A stretch of DNA of 64,000 nucleotides from NCBI GenBank assembly GCA_039619475.1, contig CM077116.1, forward strand, positions 374,676,794 to 374,740,793, given 5' to 3'. Each line of letters begins with the position of its first letter. The stretch's first letter is position 1. The notes under the pieces were generated by a model that did no database searches, had not been told where the DNA came from, and worked only from the letters and a program-made list of their open reading frames with translations. A program made the position numbers and the translations under genes. Shown piece by piece: positions 35,785-47,648 of the stretch. The DNA is from Icerya purchasi. Its lineage: Eukaryota; Arthropoda; Insecta; Hemiptera; Monophlebidae.

Positions 35785-36139
35785 AAATAAATTAGCTGGT
35801 GTTGCTTTGAACTCTATCGCACTCAGGAATCACAGGAAACGAAGCAGTGGTTAAAGCTGCCGGAACATAAAATCAATTAAATACACACTCATAAATGATC
35901 TACACACAATTATAACATAAAAAGTGTCATTACACTATATCGAAAATACTGGGAAACCCGCTACGCTCACATACATATTTTCCAGATTAAGCCAATACTG
36001 GGACGCTGGATAAAAACAGAACAAAAAAAAAAAAAAGCGATAAGAAGTGGCAACAACCAGATTACGAATAGGACACACTTTGTTCACATCACAATACCTA
36101 TTGAATGGAACATTTCCTCCACGCTATCCAACATGTGAT

Positions 36140-36445
36140 TAAAATATCTAGATAAAAATGAATATTTAATGCGGTTTTTAATTTATTCTAATTAAGGTAT
36201 GAATGTTGTATAAGAATTACCATAATATCACACCACTTAAGGCATATTTATCTTCTTATCGAATAATTATTTTTTAATTTTTGGCATATTTTTATTATCG
36301 AATAATTATTTGTTACTTTTTAGCACGTTTTTATTTAATTTTTATAATAAATCTTTAAGTACTGGTGTTTTTTTCGTTTTTAAAAGCATTTTATTTTACA
36401 ACTTTTAGCGTAATACTTAAATTTTTTGTCTTGTTAAAAACCAAG
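36140..36445. repeat. Fold-back family B, right half
   Basis: GAATATTTAATGCGGTTTTT, TCTAATTAAGGTATGAATGT, TATCGAATAATTATT and TTTTTAGCACGTTTTTATTT follow the order of the right arm at 62940-63130. The left arm is absent. Confidence 0.65.
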
Positions 36446-36569
36446 TTTTTTTTAACAGTGGCACAGTTAACGCACGCTTACATCTTCGAAAACGACGAAC
36501 CACTGAATTCATCAGAATTAGCTATATGCGACATTATTCAAACTATCATCATCATCATCAAGTAGCAGC

Positions 36570-36860
36570 CCCAATGTTCACACCATTTTTATATTTCGCG
36601 GTTCCTTGTCATCTGAATTAGTCCGCTGCATTTTTTCCCATCAATGTCTATCATTTCGATTCGTCTCCTTCCTCTTGTTGCTTTGCCTTTTATTTTCCCT
36701 TGCATCGCTCTAACAAAAATTCCTCCCTCTCGTTCCTTTTTCTCTGGATTACGTCTTTTGCTATATCGTATTCTGTCATTTGCCACCTGCTTAAAACGTC
36801 TTTATTTTTCACCTTAACCGTCCATAGTATTCTCATCATTCTTCGAAAGAACTATAAAAT
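36570..36860 (-). mobile_element. LINE ORF2 C-terminal fragment, minus strand
   Basis: The minus-strand frame (36786-36589) reads GKIKGKATRGRRRIEMIDI, preceded by MANDRIRYSKRR in the same sense. This matches the C-terminal pattern after the reverse transcriptase in RTE/CR1-type LINEs (GKIEGKRxxGRRR). It ends near a (CAT)n run at 36547-36560. Confidence 0.55.
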
Positions 36861-38300
36861 CAAAATATTAAATTGCTGTCTACTTATGTTGGATGTAATG
36901 AAAGCCTTTGACAGCTTCTTAAATAAATTGCTTGAACTATTAAAGAAAATAGGGCTCGATAATGGAATGTTAAATATTATAAATAGATATTTCGGTAACA
37001 GATACACCATTATATAAATAAATAATTCGTATAGGGGAAAAAAAAATTGTTATGGGATTACCTTAGGATCGGTCTTAGAACCATATTTTTGGAATATAAT
37101 TTTTTCACAAATGTACAACATAATCTTGCCAAATGATATAGAAATAATCACATTTGTAGATGACATTGTTATAGTAATTACAGATAAAAACGAAACAATG
37201 TTAGAAAACAAAATATATCCCGTCTACACAAAAATTAAAAGATGGCTCAAGGAATTTAATCTTGAAATAAATGTAAATAAGTTAAACTATATTCTCTTTA
37301 ACAGAAAATTTGATAAAAAGGCACTAAATTTAACGAGATTTGGTTTAAATATTAGGTACACAAAGCAAAAAGATATTTAGCTGTTCTTATAGATAATAAC
37401 TTAAAATTTTACAATCATTTTAGTTACATCAGAAATAAAATCGCAAATTTATACCGACTTTTAATAAACTATACAACAACAGCAACCGAATAAATTATAA
37501 AAGAGGAATATTATTGTATAAGTGTATAATTTTACCCAATAGAATATATTTAAATGTTTCCAAAGAACCGTAATTATTAAGCATATTAAAGCATAAAGAA
37601 CGATCAGTTATATGACTGCAATAGTTGTATTATGCTCATTGAATACGAATTTCAAAAACCGATAAATATGTTTTTAATTAAAAATAAAGTTGAAATAAAT
37701 CACAATTTCAGTAACGTAATTTATAGACATGCTGGTTATATTTATGAAAATAAAGTGCTTAATGTAAAACAGTTTAAAGTAATTTTAAATAAATATTATA
37801 AGAACAAGTATCCATAATATATGGGGGACAGTTATAATGGGCTAGCGAAACAATATTTTCCAAATATCATAGAACGAATAAATATTGAAAGACTTCGTGC
37901 CCAATTATTTTAACGTACAATTCATATCCGGACATATGGTATATTTAGAGTATATTTATATCAGTTTAAAATTATAGATAACGAAAATTGCAAAAGATGT
38001 GTGTAACTTTTTAGATGATATTAGGCATCACATATTAAACGGATGTGTAACTCTATACTAATAAAATAATCCAATAATTTATACGCTACAGAATTAGTTA
38101 CAAATCTGTTTAAAGAGTTTAATGAATTCGTTGTGGAAGAAATGATATATCGTAAGAAAAATTCAATTATATAATAATATGAGATAATTGAGTTTAAAAT
38201 ACTAGTGTATTTAAGTTTATGAAAATATTAATTTAATATGATTGTAAAATGGGATTACTGGAAACCAAAAACTTAATTGGATGGTGCCGGTAGTGAACAT
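36840..38300 (+). mobile_element. R1-like non-LTR retrotransposon fragment
   Basis: Reverse transcriptase blocks in three frames: LDVMKAFDSFLNKLL (about 36890), GSVLEPYFWNIIFS (about 37070-37110), ITFVDDIVIVITDKNE (37147-37194, the FVDD catalytic motif), WLKEFNLEINVNKLNYILF, then AVLIDNNLKFYNHFSYI. A degenerate zinc-knuckle segment FISGHMVYLEYIY follows near 37930. The PxFWN and FVDDIVIV patterns fit R1-related elements. Stops separate the blocks. Confidence 0.75.
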
Positions 38301-38344
38301 TGTAGTCAAAATTGTAAATTAAACAAATAAAGTGAATGGGGGGG

Positions 38345-38700
38345 GCACCAATATATACTGGACGCCAATGTCAGCTTCAATAACTCATATATTGACTGAA
38401 TGCTGGAGTTATGCTACGAAACGACAAATGACAAAATTCTATGAATAAGTAGAAGCTGAATATAATATACGTATAAAGGAAAATCGGATCTGTCCAGCAA
38501 TTTTATATGTTTACAATCTAGTTTTAACAAACATGGCCGCAATGCTTTAACATAGTCTACGAATGCCGAAGTAGAATGAATAGAAAATTAAAATTTGACC
38601 ATATCCCAAGTGCAGCAGACATTGTAGTGCGACTGAACAGCAAACGTTAAGAAAGTGAGTAAAGCCGAAGAAAGAAAAAGGAAAGAAATTAAAAGGAAGC
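38345..38700 (+). mobile_element. Retrotransposon C-terminal scrap joined to an ATGGCCGCAATG-type 3' UTR
   Basis: A short frame SITHILTECWSYATKRQ (about 38370-38420) is a zinc-knuckle remnant. After it comes ATGGCCGCAATGCTTTAACA (38533), matching the noncoding units at 17726 and 17822, which suggests that those units are the 3' UTR of this element type. Confidence 0.5.
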
Positions 38701-38900
38701 AATTTAACTGGTCCAACCCAGTCGGAGGAACAAATCTATTTTCGGGAAGCACAATGCGAACGTATCAATTAAATAAGTATACGGTTCATAAATTTGAACA
38801 AAATTATTAAAGTGCGGTCATCAGTACATAGCAATGAATACATACAGTATGACGGAGATATTCCAATAGCTATTAATTTATCAATTAGAGTGATTCTACT

Positions 38901-39560
38901 ATGTTCAAACCAACCACAACTAAAAAACAAATGATTAATGTCCTTTCTGGATTTTCAATATGTCTTCGAGAAAGAACATTAATCATTAGAAAGCCTGTAC
39001 ATAAAACTACAGCAAAACTAATCGTCGAGAATTTTATTGGGATTCAGGAGTGGGGAAAGAAATGGAGCCAGGACAATTTAGACAGAAGAGGGATCGTTCT
39101 CAATCCAGAGCCACTAGGCTTTGACCTACCAAGAAGAATCTGGACAAGGTTGAACCGATTCCGAACGGAACATGGAAGGTGCGGGAAAATGATGAAGAGA
39201 TATGGAATCAAAAATGAAGCGGTATGTGAATGTGGCGAGATGGAACAGACAATGGATCATATCCTGAAGGAATATCGGAGACGAGCTCTGGAGGGCGGCT
39301 GGTAAGAGATTATTAAACTGACAGGCCTAGCGACAGAGTGGCTACAAAATTTTGACGTTACAGTATAACATGTATAAGAATATACGTATATAGCTGGTGA
39401 AGATGCAAATATGAAAATTCATATGTGATACTGACCTTTGTTAATTATTGGTCAAGTCGTTTAGTAATAGTAATTTGTTCGCTGATTCAAACCTTCCTCC
39501 TTTTTCGATATCTGTAGACATATGAATAATAATAATAATTAATGTCCTCTCTAAAACTGA
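38901..39560 (+). mobile_element. Non-LTR ORF2 C-terminal segment (zinc knuckle)
   Basis: An open stretch of 135 codons ending RFRTEHGRCGKMMKRYGIKN, then AVCECGEMEQTMDHILKE. This is the RTGHG...C.CG..Q...HIL zinc-knuckle that closes ORF2 in R1-like and related elements. It is followed by about 230 bp of untranslated sequence ending in AATAATAATAATAA (39520-39540). The 5' part is missing. Confidence 0.75.
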
Positions 39561-39955
39561 AACTGACAAATATGCTTTGGAAATACTACTTTAGACATTA
39601 CCTTAAATAATGATATTAACAATGTTAATAGTTTATTTACCTTTTCAAAATCAACTGAACTTTATAATATTCTATAATAATTAGCGTGTATTTATATAAA
39701 AAACGAAAATTGCAGTCGAGCGTCTTTAAATAAAGAAAAAAAAAAGAAAAAAAGTTAAATGGCGCTATGACTGTTAACAATTAACTTTCTTTATTCAAAG
39801 CTACATTTCCAAAATAATTAACATTGGTAATAATTTAATTTATTAAAATTATGTTTCAACAGTAAACGATATTTTAAGTTGTGAAATGTTTAAAACTTTC
39901 ACAGTGATTATTCAATATTATAAATAATTAAGGGACATCTGTGGTAACAAATCAA

Positions 39956-40079
39956 ACCTATTTGTTAACAAAAATGAAACATTCGGATGGATTACTACAT
40001 CCTTCTGATGATGGAGGGTGTAATCCATCCGAGACGTTAAGCTAATTCGTTTCATTTTTGTTAACAAATATATTTGATA
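39956..40079. repeat. Palindromic hairpin with CTGATGATGG loop
   Basis: Outer arms ATTTGTTAACAAAAATGAAA and TTTCATTTTTGTTAACAAAT pair perfectly. Inner arms TCGGATGGATTAC and GTAATCCATCCGA also pair perfectly. The loop contains TTCTGATGATGGAGGG, and GAGACGTTAAG follows the inner arm. It resembles the hairpins at 6126 and 11409 in its loop and ACGTT flank. Confidence 0.8.
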
Positions 40080-40408
40080 TTTTAACACGGTTGTCAAATT
40101 GTTTCTAGTGTTGATATTTTAACACGGTTGTCAAATTGTTTCTAGTGTTGATATTTTAACACGGTTGTCAAATTGTTTCTAGTGTTGATATTTTAACACG
40201 GTTGTCAAATTGTTTCTAGTGTTAATATTTTAACACGGTTGTCAAATTGTTTCTAGTGTTGATATTTTAACACGGTTGTCAAATTGTTTCTAGTGTTGAT
40301 ATTTTAACACGGTTGTCAAATTGTTTCTAGTGTTGATATTTTAACACGGTTGTCAAATTGTTTCTAGTGTTGATATTTTAACACGGTTGTCCGTAAATTA
40401 TTTCTAGT

Positions 40409-40409
<1 letters not shown>
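40073..40409. repeat. 37-bp minisatellite, about nine units
   Basis: Unit begins TTGATATTTTAACACGGTTG and ends TTGTTTCTAGTG. Units start near 40074, 40110, 40147, 40184, 40221, 40258, 40295, 40332 and 40369. Units are nearly identical; one has TTAATATTT, and the last carries a short CGT insertion and a T-to-A change. There are no spacers. A further diverged TTGATATTTTAACTCGTGG stands at 43643, across the retrotransposon insertion. Confidence 0.95.
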
Positions 40410-40440
<31 letters not shown>

Positions 40441-40491
40441 AGTGCCGTGTACAGCTGCCGGGGCTATTACGACACTATGGCAATCGGAGAG

Positions 40492-40714
40492 TTAAATGGT
40501 TCGAAATAGGTTAGTTGTATAAAGAAACCGAATAGTGTCTGCAATGTTCAAAGGCGAGTTGGCCAAAGACGACTGCAAAGACGCTATCCGGTGCTTGGCG
40601 CGCTGGAGCGCGAAGGAGGGGCACTCCAGGAGCAGGTGTTTTACTGTAGGAGAGGGGGAAGGGGGCAAAAGGGGCATTCGAAAGGGGGCTCGCAATTAAG
40701 TGAGAGATGATCAT
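40492..40714 (-). pseudogene. C-terminal zinc-finger region of the same element, frameshifted
   Basis: In frames shifted from the main open frame: ARLRIGHISLTHDHL (near 40730), PFRMPLLPP and TVKHLLLECPSFALQRAKH. This is the C..C...H.L.ECP block that ends ORF2 in these elements. At least two frameshifts break it. Confidence 0.75.
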
Positions 40715-40776
40715 GAGTCAGCGAAATATGTCCAATGCGGAGTCTTGCCATAGCCACAAAGTGGGTTCTGGGGAGG

Positions 40777-42768
40777 TCAGAAGGAGAGAACCAAGGGCCA
40801 TCTTAGAAAGCAAGATTGTCTAGTGAGCCAATCTTGCTTCCATTGGGATTGCACAAGAATTTTTATAGATTTTACTATGTCGGCGGGAAGAGGAGGGGAA
40901 CAGGGCATGGGGCACGACAGTGTTGACTTAGCAGCGATGTCAGCTAAGTAATTACCCCTAAGTCCGGTGTGGCTTGGCACCCATAAGAAAGTAATTTGAT
41001 GGGAGGATGATCTTAATTTTAGGATTAGGGATTGTATAGAGTTGGTTATGTAATTCGATGGGGATTGTTGGGGAAGGGACTCCAAAGCTGCTAGTGAATC
41101 AGATACAATCAAAATGCGGCTGTTGGGTGGAGGGGATTTAATTGTGGATTCGAGGGCTAGGAAAATGTCATAAAGTTCGGCATCGAGAACGGAACAGTGG
41201 TCATGGAGGCGGGTGGACGACGAAACTAGGTTAGAGTGAACGGAACAAGCAGTAGGAGACGATTCGGAAACAGGGCATGATTTTGCGCCGTCAGTGAAGT
41301 AGGCTTGGTGATTTGAATATTTTTTAAGGGTTGCGAAGATTCTGGTGCAGAGGAGGGAGGAGGAGATTTTTCCCCTGGAGAAATGTACAAGGGAATAATC
41401 GATTTCAGCTGGTAGGGTAGCCCAGGGTGGAAGAGGAGGTGGTGTATTGAGGTTTTTGAAGTGTTGGAGGTCGATGTTGGAGTCTAATAGGATTTTTGTT
41501 AGACGAGGGAGCGCGCCATTAGGAGGTGTGGGGTAAGGATCACAAAGTCCAAGAAGGAAGACTCTTAAAGAATCGCGGAAGGAGTGTAAGGATCTTTGAA
41601 AGTGTAAAGTTGGAGAACCCAATAAGGATTGGAGGCTGTGCGTGGGGGACGTATGGTGCGCACCTAGTATTAATGGAAGAGAAGAATTTTGTAGTGGGTT
41701 CAACATTTTGAGAAGGGATGGGGAGGCGGTAGAATACAATGAGCATCCGTAGGAGAGACGGCTGAGGATAAGAGATTGGAAAAGTGTTAGCAGAAGCTTG
41801 GGGGGAGAGTTATGGTTTTTGTGGGATAGATATTTTAATGTAGTGATATATTTGCTGCACTTCTTTTTAAGAGATTGCAGGTGAGGCCGCCAGGATAATT
41901 TGCTATCGAAAATGATCCCGAGGAAAGTTGCTGTACTGGAGTATGTGAGAAGAGAATTATCTAAAAAAAGAGTTGGTGGAGAAGTAATTTTATTTTTTCT
42001 ATAAAAATCAATACATTTAGTTTTAGATGGAGAGAAGGAGAGCCCATTCAGGCTAGACCATTCTTCTAAGTTTTTCAACACTTTTTGCAAGGTGTGTTGG
42101 GCATAGGAAGGATTCGATGTTGTTAGGGAAATGTTCAAGTCATCAACAAAAAGGCGGGCAATTACCGGAGGGGGGATGTGATCTACAATGTCGTTGATAT
42201 ATAAGTTAAAAAGGGTCACGCTTAGGGCCGAGCCCTGAGGGAGTCCGTTTTCTGGGAATTGCGGACATGAAAGGGAATTAATTATTCTTAACCGGATAGA
42301 TCTGTCATGGAGAAAATCTTTTAAGTACGCAAACATGTTCCCTGTTACATTGTTCTTAATAATCTTCTGGAGTAATCCCAGGCGCCAGACTCGATCATTT
42401 TCAAAGAAAATTGAGTAGGTGTGCTCTCTGTTAGCGAAAGCTGCTTTGACTTCGTTGTGCAAACTGGATAAATGCTCTAGCGTCGATCTTTTTTTCCGTC
42501 CGCCAGACTGGCACGAGGAGAGGAGTCCACGGGTTTCTAAGACCCACGACAGTCTTCTGTTGATCACTTTTTCCAAAGTTTTAGCCAGTACTGAAATTAA
42601 AGAAATTGGCCTGTAGCTTGAGAGGAGGATGGGATCTTTGCCGCGTTTGAGGATAGGGACTATGATAGCTTCTTTCCAGGATAGCGGTATGGAGCCTTGA
42701 GCCCAGATTTGGTTATAGATTGCTAGAAGATATGAAAGGGCAGGTGGTGGTAAGTGCTTTAAAATCAA
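40777..42768 (-). pseudogene. Reverse transcriptase-RNase H open frame, 663 codons
   Basis: Longest open frame in the window. Reverse transcriptase: YRPISLISVLAKTLEKVINR, QSGGRKKRSTLEHL, GLPQGSALSVTLFNLYIND, ARLFVDDLNISL (catalytic FVDD), then the thumb FLGIIFDSKLSWRPH. RNase H: AYFTDGAKS, LDAELYDIFLAL, ILIVSDSLAALESL, FLWVPSHTGLRGN..AD, all acidic positions present. A small deletion is visible in motif A (IFFENDRVWR, where relatives have FFD-E-A-DRVWR), removing the first catalytic Asp. The frame continues upstream (GYSSPITLSEL, 42850) to a frameshift near 42870. It is a transposon protein, not a host gene. Confidence 0.9.
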
Positions 42769-43960
42769 TGAATGAATTCCATCGGCACCGGGAGCTGAGT
42801 TTTTAGAGTGGAATTTTATCTGATAATTAAGCTCGCTTAATGTAATAGGGCTGCTGTATCCCTCCGTGTTTTAAAAGTTATCGCAGTTTTTTCTTCATTA
42901 GATTTGTGCGTCAGAAAATTTTGTGAGTAAACCGAGGACGACGATTCGTGGCTGAAGTGTGTGGCAAACATATTTGCCACCACAGAAGGTTCAATTATTG
43001 GAATATTGTTAATTATGATAGGGGGAATTGGTGGGATGGTAGGGATGCCGTTTATTAATTTAATTTTACGCCAAATTGTTCGGTTGCATGTGCTTTGTGT
43101 TATGGTAGAGATAAAGGCTGTCCATGCCTCCTGTTTCTTTCGGCGGATTACATCTCGTGCAGCAGCACGGGCTTTCCTGAAAGCAATGAGATCAGAGGAT
43201 AGGTGGGTGGATTTGTATCTTCGGAGGGCTTTTTTCCTTGCGGTGATTACTAAGCGAACTTCGATGCATCACCAAGGAATGTAGCGTGGAAGTGAAAAGG
43301 GTCGTGATTTGGGGATAGATACATTGGCAGCAGAAGTTAATTTTTCTGTGAAAATTGTAATATTTTCTTGCACTGAGGGAGAAGAAAGAGGCATGGTTTC
43401 GAGGCAGGAAGTGAAAATACCCCAGTTTGCTTTTTGAAGATTGAATTTTGGAGGTGGTGGATGAGGGGTTACATTGGTGTTGGGAGCAAAAGTTATAAGG
43501 ATGGGAAAATGGTCGCTAGAAAAGGTTTCTGGAAGAACAGTGGATTCAACTTTAGGATAGAATGAGGGAGATATAAGAGCAAGATCAATAGTCGAGAATG
43601 AACCGGAGGAAGCATCGAGGTGAGTGGGTGTAGGGGGTTTGAGCGTTGATATTTTAACTCGTGGTAAAGTTCGTGTGATAAAGTTATTATACCCCGTTGC
43701 TTATCGGTGTTCTATTGTTTGATTTCGCCGTAACTGATAATCCGGTGAGATCGTTCATTTTTATTTCTTTTATCTATTTGACCGTTCGATTTATCATTTT
43801 CATTTGTTTCCCGTGGATTTAGAAGTTTTTAATTTCGTTGCCATTCGTATGTTTTATTTATTTGTTGTTTATTTAATTTAATTTTATTTATTCATATATT
43901 TATTTATATATATTTTTCTCCTTCTCTCTATCCTCCTCCCTTCCCTCTTTTCCTCGTTAG

Positions 43961-44143
43961 ATGAGCGTGTTTAAAGGGGGCCGCTCGGCGGCCTCCCCTC
44001 CTGCTTCCTCCAAATTAAATAAGTTGTCCAATTTACCCATAATTATGGATTGTGCTTCCTTTATCCTCGTCTTTCCCTCACTGTCTGTTATCCCTGCTAT
44101 TGCTAAATTCTTGTTTTTAATCCGCGACCGTATAAACATTTAA
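43961..44143 (+). pseudogene. Family A ORF1 N-terminal segment
   Basis: A 60-residue frame from ATG at 43961 (MSVFKGGRSAASPPASSKLN), with a Ser/Pro-rich start like that of gag-like ORF1 proteins. The continuation LASSDVEHLSFLSLIYRKL (about 44310-44365) is in another frame. Assignment rests on position and composition. Confidence 0.45.
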
Positions 44144-44389
44144 GCAAATCCCTCATCCTTTTCTTATCTTAATATTTTGGTTCCCCCGCCGCCTTCACTT
44201 GGTGCATTGTGGGCCTCTTTGCTCAGATGGTGGCCATAGTGGTACTGGGTCAGGTGGTGCGGATCTTCCAGAGTCAGTATGAACGCTACGTTATTTGGCG
44301 ATCATGCTGGCCTCTTCCGATGTGGAGCATCTTTCCTTTTTATCCTTAATATATCGTAAGCTCGTCGTCCGCAGATGCCGTTTGAATAA

Positions 44390-45717
44390 TGGATAATCAA
44401 TTATTTTGCTTTTCTGGACGGGAATTGCGAGCACATATTGTTGCTGCTTTATGTTGTATCTGTAGTCTTGTATAAAACTTCATAAATTTAGAAATAGCAG
44501 CCATAAAATCATTTGCTGACCTCGTGCTACCTTCCCGCATTTTGATATTAAACTTTATACTATATTTATTTATGAATAATAATAAATTAATTCTATAAAA
44601 CTGTTCTAATTGTAGTAACCCACAATTATTTAGATCGTTGGTATTAAAGCTAAAGGTTATAAATATAGATTTTTGTAGTGATATTACGTGTCTTAAATGA
44701 TTCAAATATTGATCCATATGCTAACATTGGCTGATATAAGGCTAAATATAATCTACATAAATGACGTGTGGGAAAATATTTTTGCAGGTAATAGAAGAGG
44801 TCGTTAAGCTTTGATAACTTTCTCGAAATAAGGATGCTTGGCCCAATTTAACTTGTGGTCGAACATAATTCCCAAGTATTTAATTTCATAAGTTCTGTCT
44901 ATGTAATCATTGTTTGTTAGTAACAATTTTAAACTGTCCCATATTTGCGGATAATGATAACTGTAAATAATCTATGTTGTTTTATCATATTTTAACACTG
45001 ATTTATTAGAATGTATACAATGAGCAATTGTCGTAACACCTTCTTACGCTATATTTTGTGAAATATGGAGGGATCTGGCATCTACCAGAAGAACAGTGTC
45101 ATCAACATACACTAATATTTCTATCTATGATACTAAGGTTACACGGGTCATTTATGTAAATTAGAAACAGAAACGGTCCCAGAATATACTTCCCTGGGGT
45201 ACCCCGTAATTTTGAACCTCTTCATTGCTGCGGCTATTGTTAATTTTTGTGATATATTTCCTTTCTTGTAAGTACGATTTAAACTAATTTAAGATAAATT
45301 CTCGGAAGCCTGCATTTTGTAGTTTTCCTAATAATAGAGCATGATCAATCGTATCAAAAGCTTTTTTAATGTCGAAGTAGACCGTCTAAATTTTCTGAAA
45401 TAAACTTAACGTGCTCGAATAAGGCTAGTTCAGTTCCTCTATCCTGAAGAAACCCAAATTGATTTTTACTAAAGAAATTATTATTTTCTAGGAATTATTT
45501 AATTTTTATGTTTATACACTTTTCAAATATTTTCGAGATTACTGATAGAATACAAATGGATCTATAATTACTGGGAGAAGTTGCGATACTACTTTTATAG
45601 ACGGGTGTAATAGCGCCAATTTTTAGAGATGTAGGAAAAATTATACCGTAAACAGACTCGTTAAAAAGATGGGTTAAAGGGCGAGCAAAAAATTGAAATA
45701 ATAATAATAATAATAAT
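44390..45717 (-). mobile_element. Decayed non-LTR reverse transcriptase inserted in family A ORF1
   Basis: Minus strand, in broken frames: GAITPVYKSSIATSPSNYRS (about 45615-45555), NYGVPQGSILGPFLFLIYIN (about 45220-45150), a YVDDTVLLVD segment (about 45110-45080) and YEIKYLGIMFDHKLNWAKH (about 44905-44845). No RNase H is visible. The plus strand has an (AAT)n run at its 5' side (45702-45719). Sequence near both junctions (AATAATGGATAAT at 44385; AATATGGACAATG at 45715) is similar, which suggests a target duplication. Confidence 0.75.
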
Positions 45718-46413
45718 ATGGACAATGTAATTTTTTCTTCCGATCATCCGGGACCATTTACTATTTATGTTGAAAATTATTCGTCCGGTCAAATCCTAGG
45801 AAACCTACGCCTATTGATCCTTGCCAAGCTATTAAATTCTGTTTTTTTTTCTCTTTCCAGTATTGTTCCCCAAGGCAGGAGCGGAGTATCGGCCAAATTT
45901 CCTTCTGCTTCGATTGCTAACACTTTTCTGGCTCACCCTAGCTTTTTTTCGTCTCATAACATCAGGGCTTACATCCGTAATAGTATTTTATACCGGCTGA
46001 ACGTTATATCAGAAGTCTACCCTTTCTTTTCAGGGGATGCTATTTTGGAGGGAATCGAGTCGTTGGTTTCAATATCTTCTATTCACCATATCTATCGTTC
46101 TTTCAAAGGAGTTAAAATCCTTAATAGATCTATGGAACTTAAGTTCCACAACGCCGTCTTTTCGGAATTGATTTCGATTTACAAACTCTGTTTTCCTGTT
46201 TCCCACAGTGTTCGTCTACCTACGCAGTGCTCCAAATGTCTTCTTTTTGGACACATTGCGAAACACTGTCGTAGTTCTTCTTCTGTTTGTTCCTACTGCG
46301 CCTCTGGACACCCTATCGCGGAATGCAGCAACCTTCAAGCCTCTCCCCTTTGCCGCAATTGTAAAGGCTCACACGATACCTTTGATCGATCCCGTTCAGA
46401 ATCGATACGGTAA
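45718..46413 (+). pseudogene. Family A ORF1 (gag-like nucleic-acid-binding protein) fragment
   Basis: 231 codons. Gag-like N-terminal half (GPFTIYVENYSSGQILGN), then three C-terminal zinc knuckles: CSKCLLFGHIAKHC (CX2CX4HX4C), CSYCASGHPIAEC (CX2CX3HX4C), and CRNCKGSHDT whose last Cys is replaced. Three CCHC knuckles are usual in ORF1 of I/Jockey-group LINEs, where the protein binds element RNA. The true N-terminus lies beyond the nested insertion. The open frame ends at an early stop. Confidence 0.8.
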
Positions 46414-47648
46414 AAGGACATTAAACGCATAATGGCCTTTGAATACATCTCTTCCCAGAAGGCTTCTAAATTTAAAACGTCCAGTTTAGTTTCTAATGCT
46501 TTCTCATATGCTGACCGAGCCTCAATACCTTATCCTCCTTACAATACTTCTTCTAAGTCCACAACTTCTTTTAACTTTCACTCTCGTCCTAAATCCTCTA
46601 CCTTTCACAAATCCCGTAACCCAAACACACCTCCTAATTTATCGCCTCAATTTTCTTCTCTTTCATTCAACCGTGTTCCATACCCCTCTAGTGGATGTGC
46701 CTTTAATAGATCTGCATCTCTTCCGGTCCATTTTAATAAGGAAATTTTTCTCCCATCTACATCCACCAAATAATAACATAGTGTTTCTTCGGTTACTCCT
46801 AATTCTTTTTCCTCTGTTTCTTCCTCTGTAATTAAAACTATTTCAACGGCCATTATGGAGCTTCTGGCTTCCGATAACATCGTCTCTTCATCTTTCTTTG
46901 TAAATTCTTTATCTTCCTTCCTTTTGAATAACATTCATTCCAGCTAATTTCTTCTAAAATTATTGACGAAAAAACAAAAAAGGAAAAGATGGAAAAGCTC
47001 GGGTTCAGTTATCCTCTCTTTTTTTCTTCCAACTCTCCTCTTTCTTCTCATAATCTCTTTTTTTTTTATCCGACTATTTACTCTTCTTTTATGTATTATA
47101 AAGCGTCTGGGTCAATTACCCGAATGTATAATTTTAGCTTTTATTGTTCCCTTTTTGATTTTTCTTCCATTTATTAAATATGCTAATGCTGAGGTAGCTA
47201 TAATTACTTTCGGGCGCAGGTATATAGATGCATATCAGTCGGCTTCCAATAGCTGCAATTTAACATATGGTGGCACTGTACTGTCCATATAGATGTTTTT
47301 AAAATCTTTTTCAATCCTGTTCCTCCCCCCCCCCCAATTTTTTTTTTATAACTCACAAGCCCCGACTTGTCTTTTTCTAATCTATTATTACAACTCTTTT
47401 CTCTTGTTTAACCTAGCTATTTCACCCTTTTAATATTTTTGTTCTTTATTTTTCTTTACGTTCTCTCGAAGTTCCATTGCTTCTAAGTTTTCTTTCCCTC
47501 TTCTCTTTTATCACTTTTTATTTCCTCACTCTAATTTTCCGGCATTCCACCATGGTTTCTGTATTCGGTATATTACAATGGAACTGTCGTAGTCTCAGGG
47601 TCAATCGTAATTCATTAGAGGGTTTATTACTTCTCCACAATTATCGGT

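Larger units (their letters stand above)
30100..36130 (+). mobile_element. Decayed I-like non-LTR retrotransposon (about 6 kb)
   Basis: Domain order on the plus strand: ORF1 start with two adjacent ATGs at 30223/30226 (MASRGGPGRGKSNS); broken gag-like sequence to about 32000 (NPSDTIEDELKENTQ near 31170); endonuclease from about 32288 (ISWNLNSFKNN, LCLQETKLKP, FIITGDFSAHNT); reverse transcriptase (YRPISLTNT about 33780, IVSFDFEK about 33990, CIYADNLSIY across the MITE at 34205/34637); thumb; RNase H (IYTDASKS about 35505, VCTAELMAIYKA, IYSDSFSALQQIQ). Many stops and frameshifts, so it is inactive. EN, RT and RNase H in this order fit the I/LOA-type groups. Exact ends are uncertain. Confidence 0.8.
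40410..43641 (-). mobile_element. I/LOA-type non-LTR retrotransposon, 5'-truncated
   Basis: Poly(T) at 40410-40439 is the A-tail of a minus-strand copy. Reading from 43641 downwards: the C-terminal end of an APE-type endonuclease (SGSFSTIDLALISPSF, SSDHFPILITF), a basic linker, the reverse transcriptase, RNase H and a C-terminal zinc-finger region. The 5' end is cut within the endonuclease, typical of aborted reverse transcription. It landed inside the 37-bp minisatellite: CTAGTG lies on one side and TTGATATTTTAAC on the other. Damage is slight, so this is one of the younger copies. Confidence 0.9.

Noticed and set aside
40073..40409. Regular 37-bp repeats that look like a CRISPR array
   Set aside because: Units are directly adjacent with no variable spacers, in a eukaryotic context with spliced genes; it is a minisatellite.
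40777..42768. 663-codon open frame as a possible host gene
   Set aside because: All domains are retrotransposon reverse transcriptase and RNase H, with a poly(A) tail and 5' truncation.
46647..46934. 95-codon minus-strand frame
   Set aside because: Glu/Lys-rich complement of the Ser/Phe-rich family A region on the plus strand; no domain.
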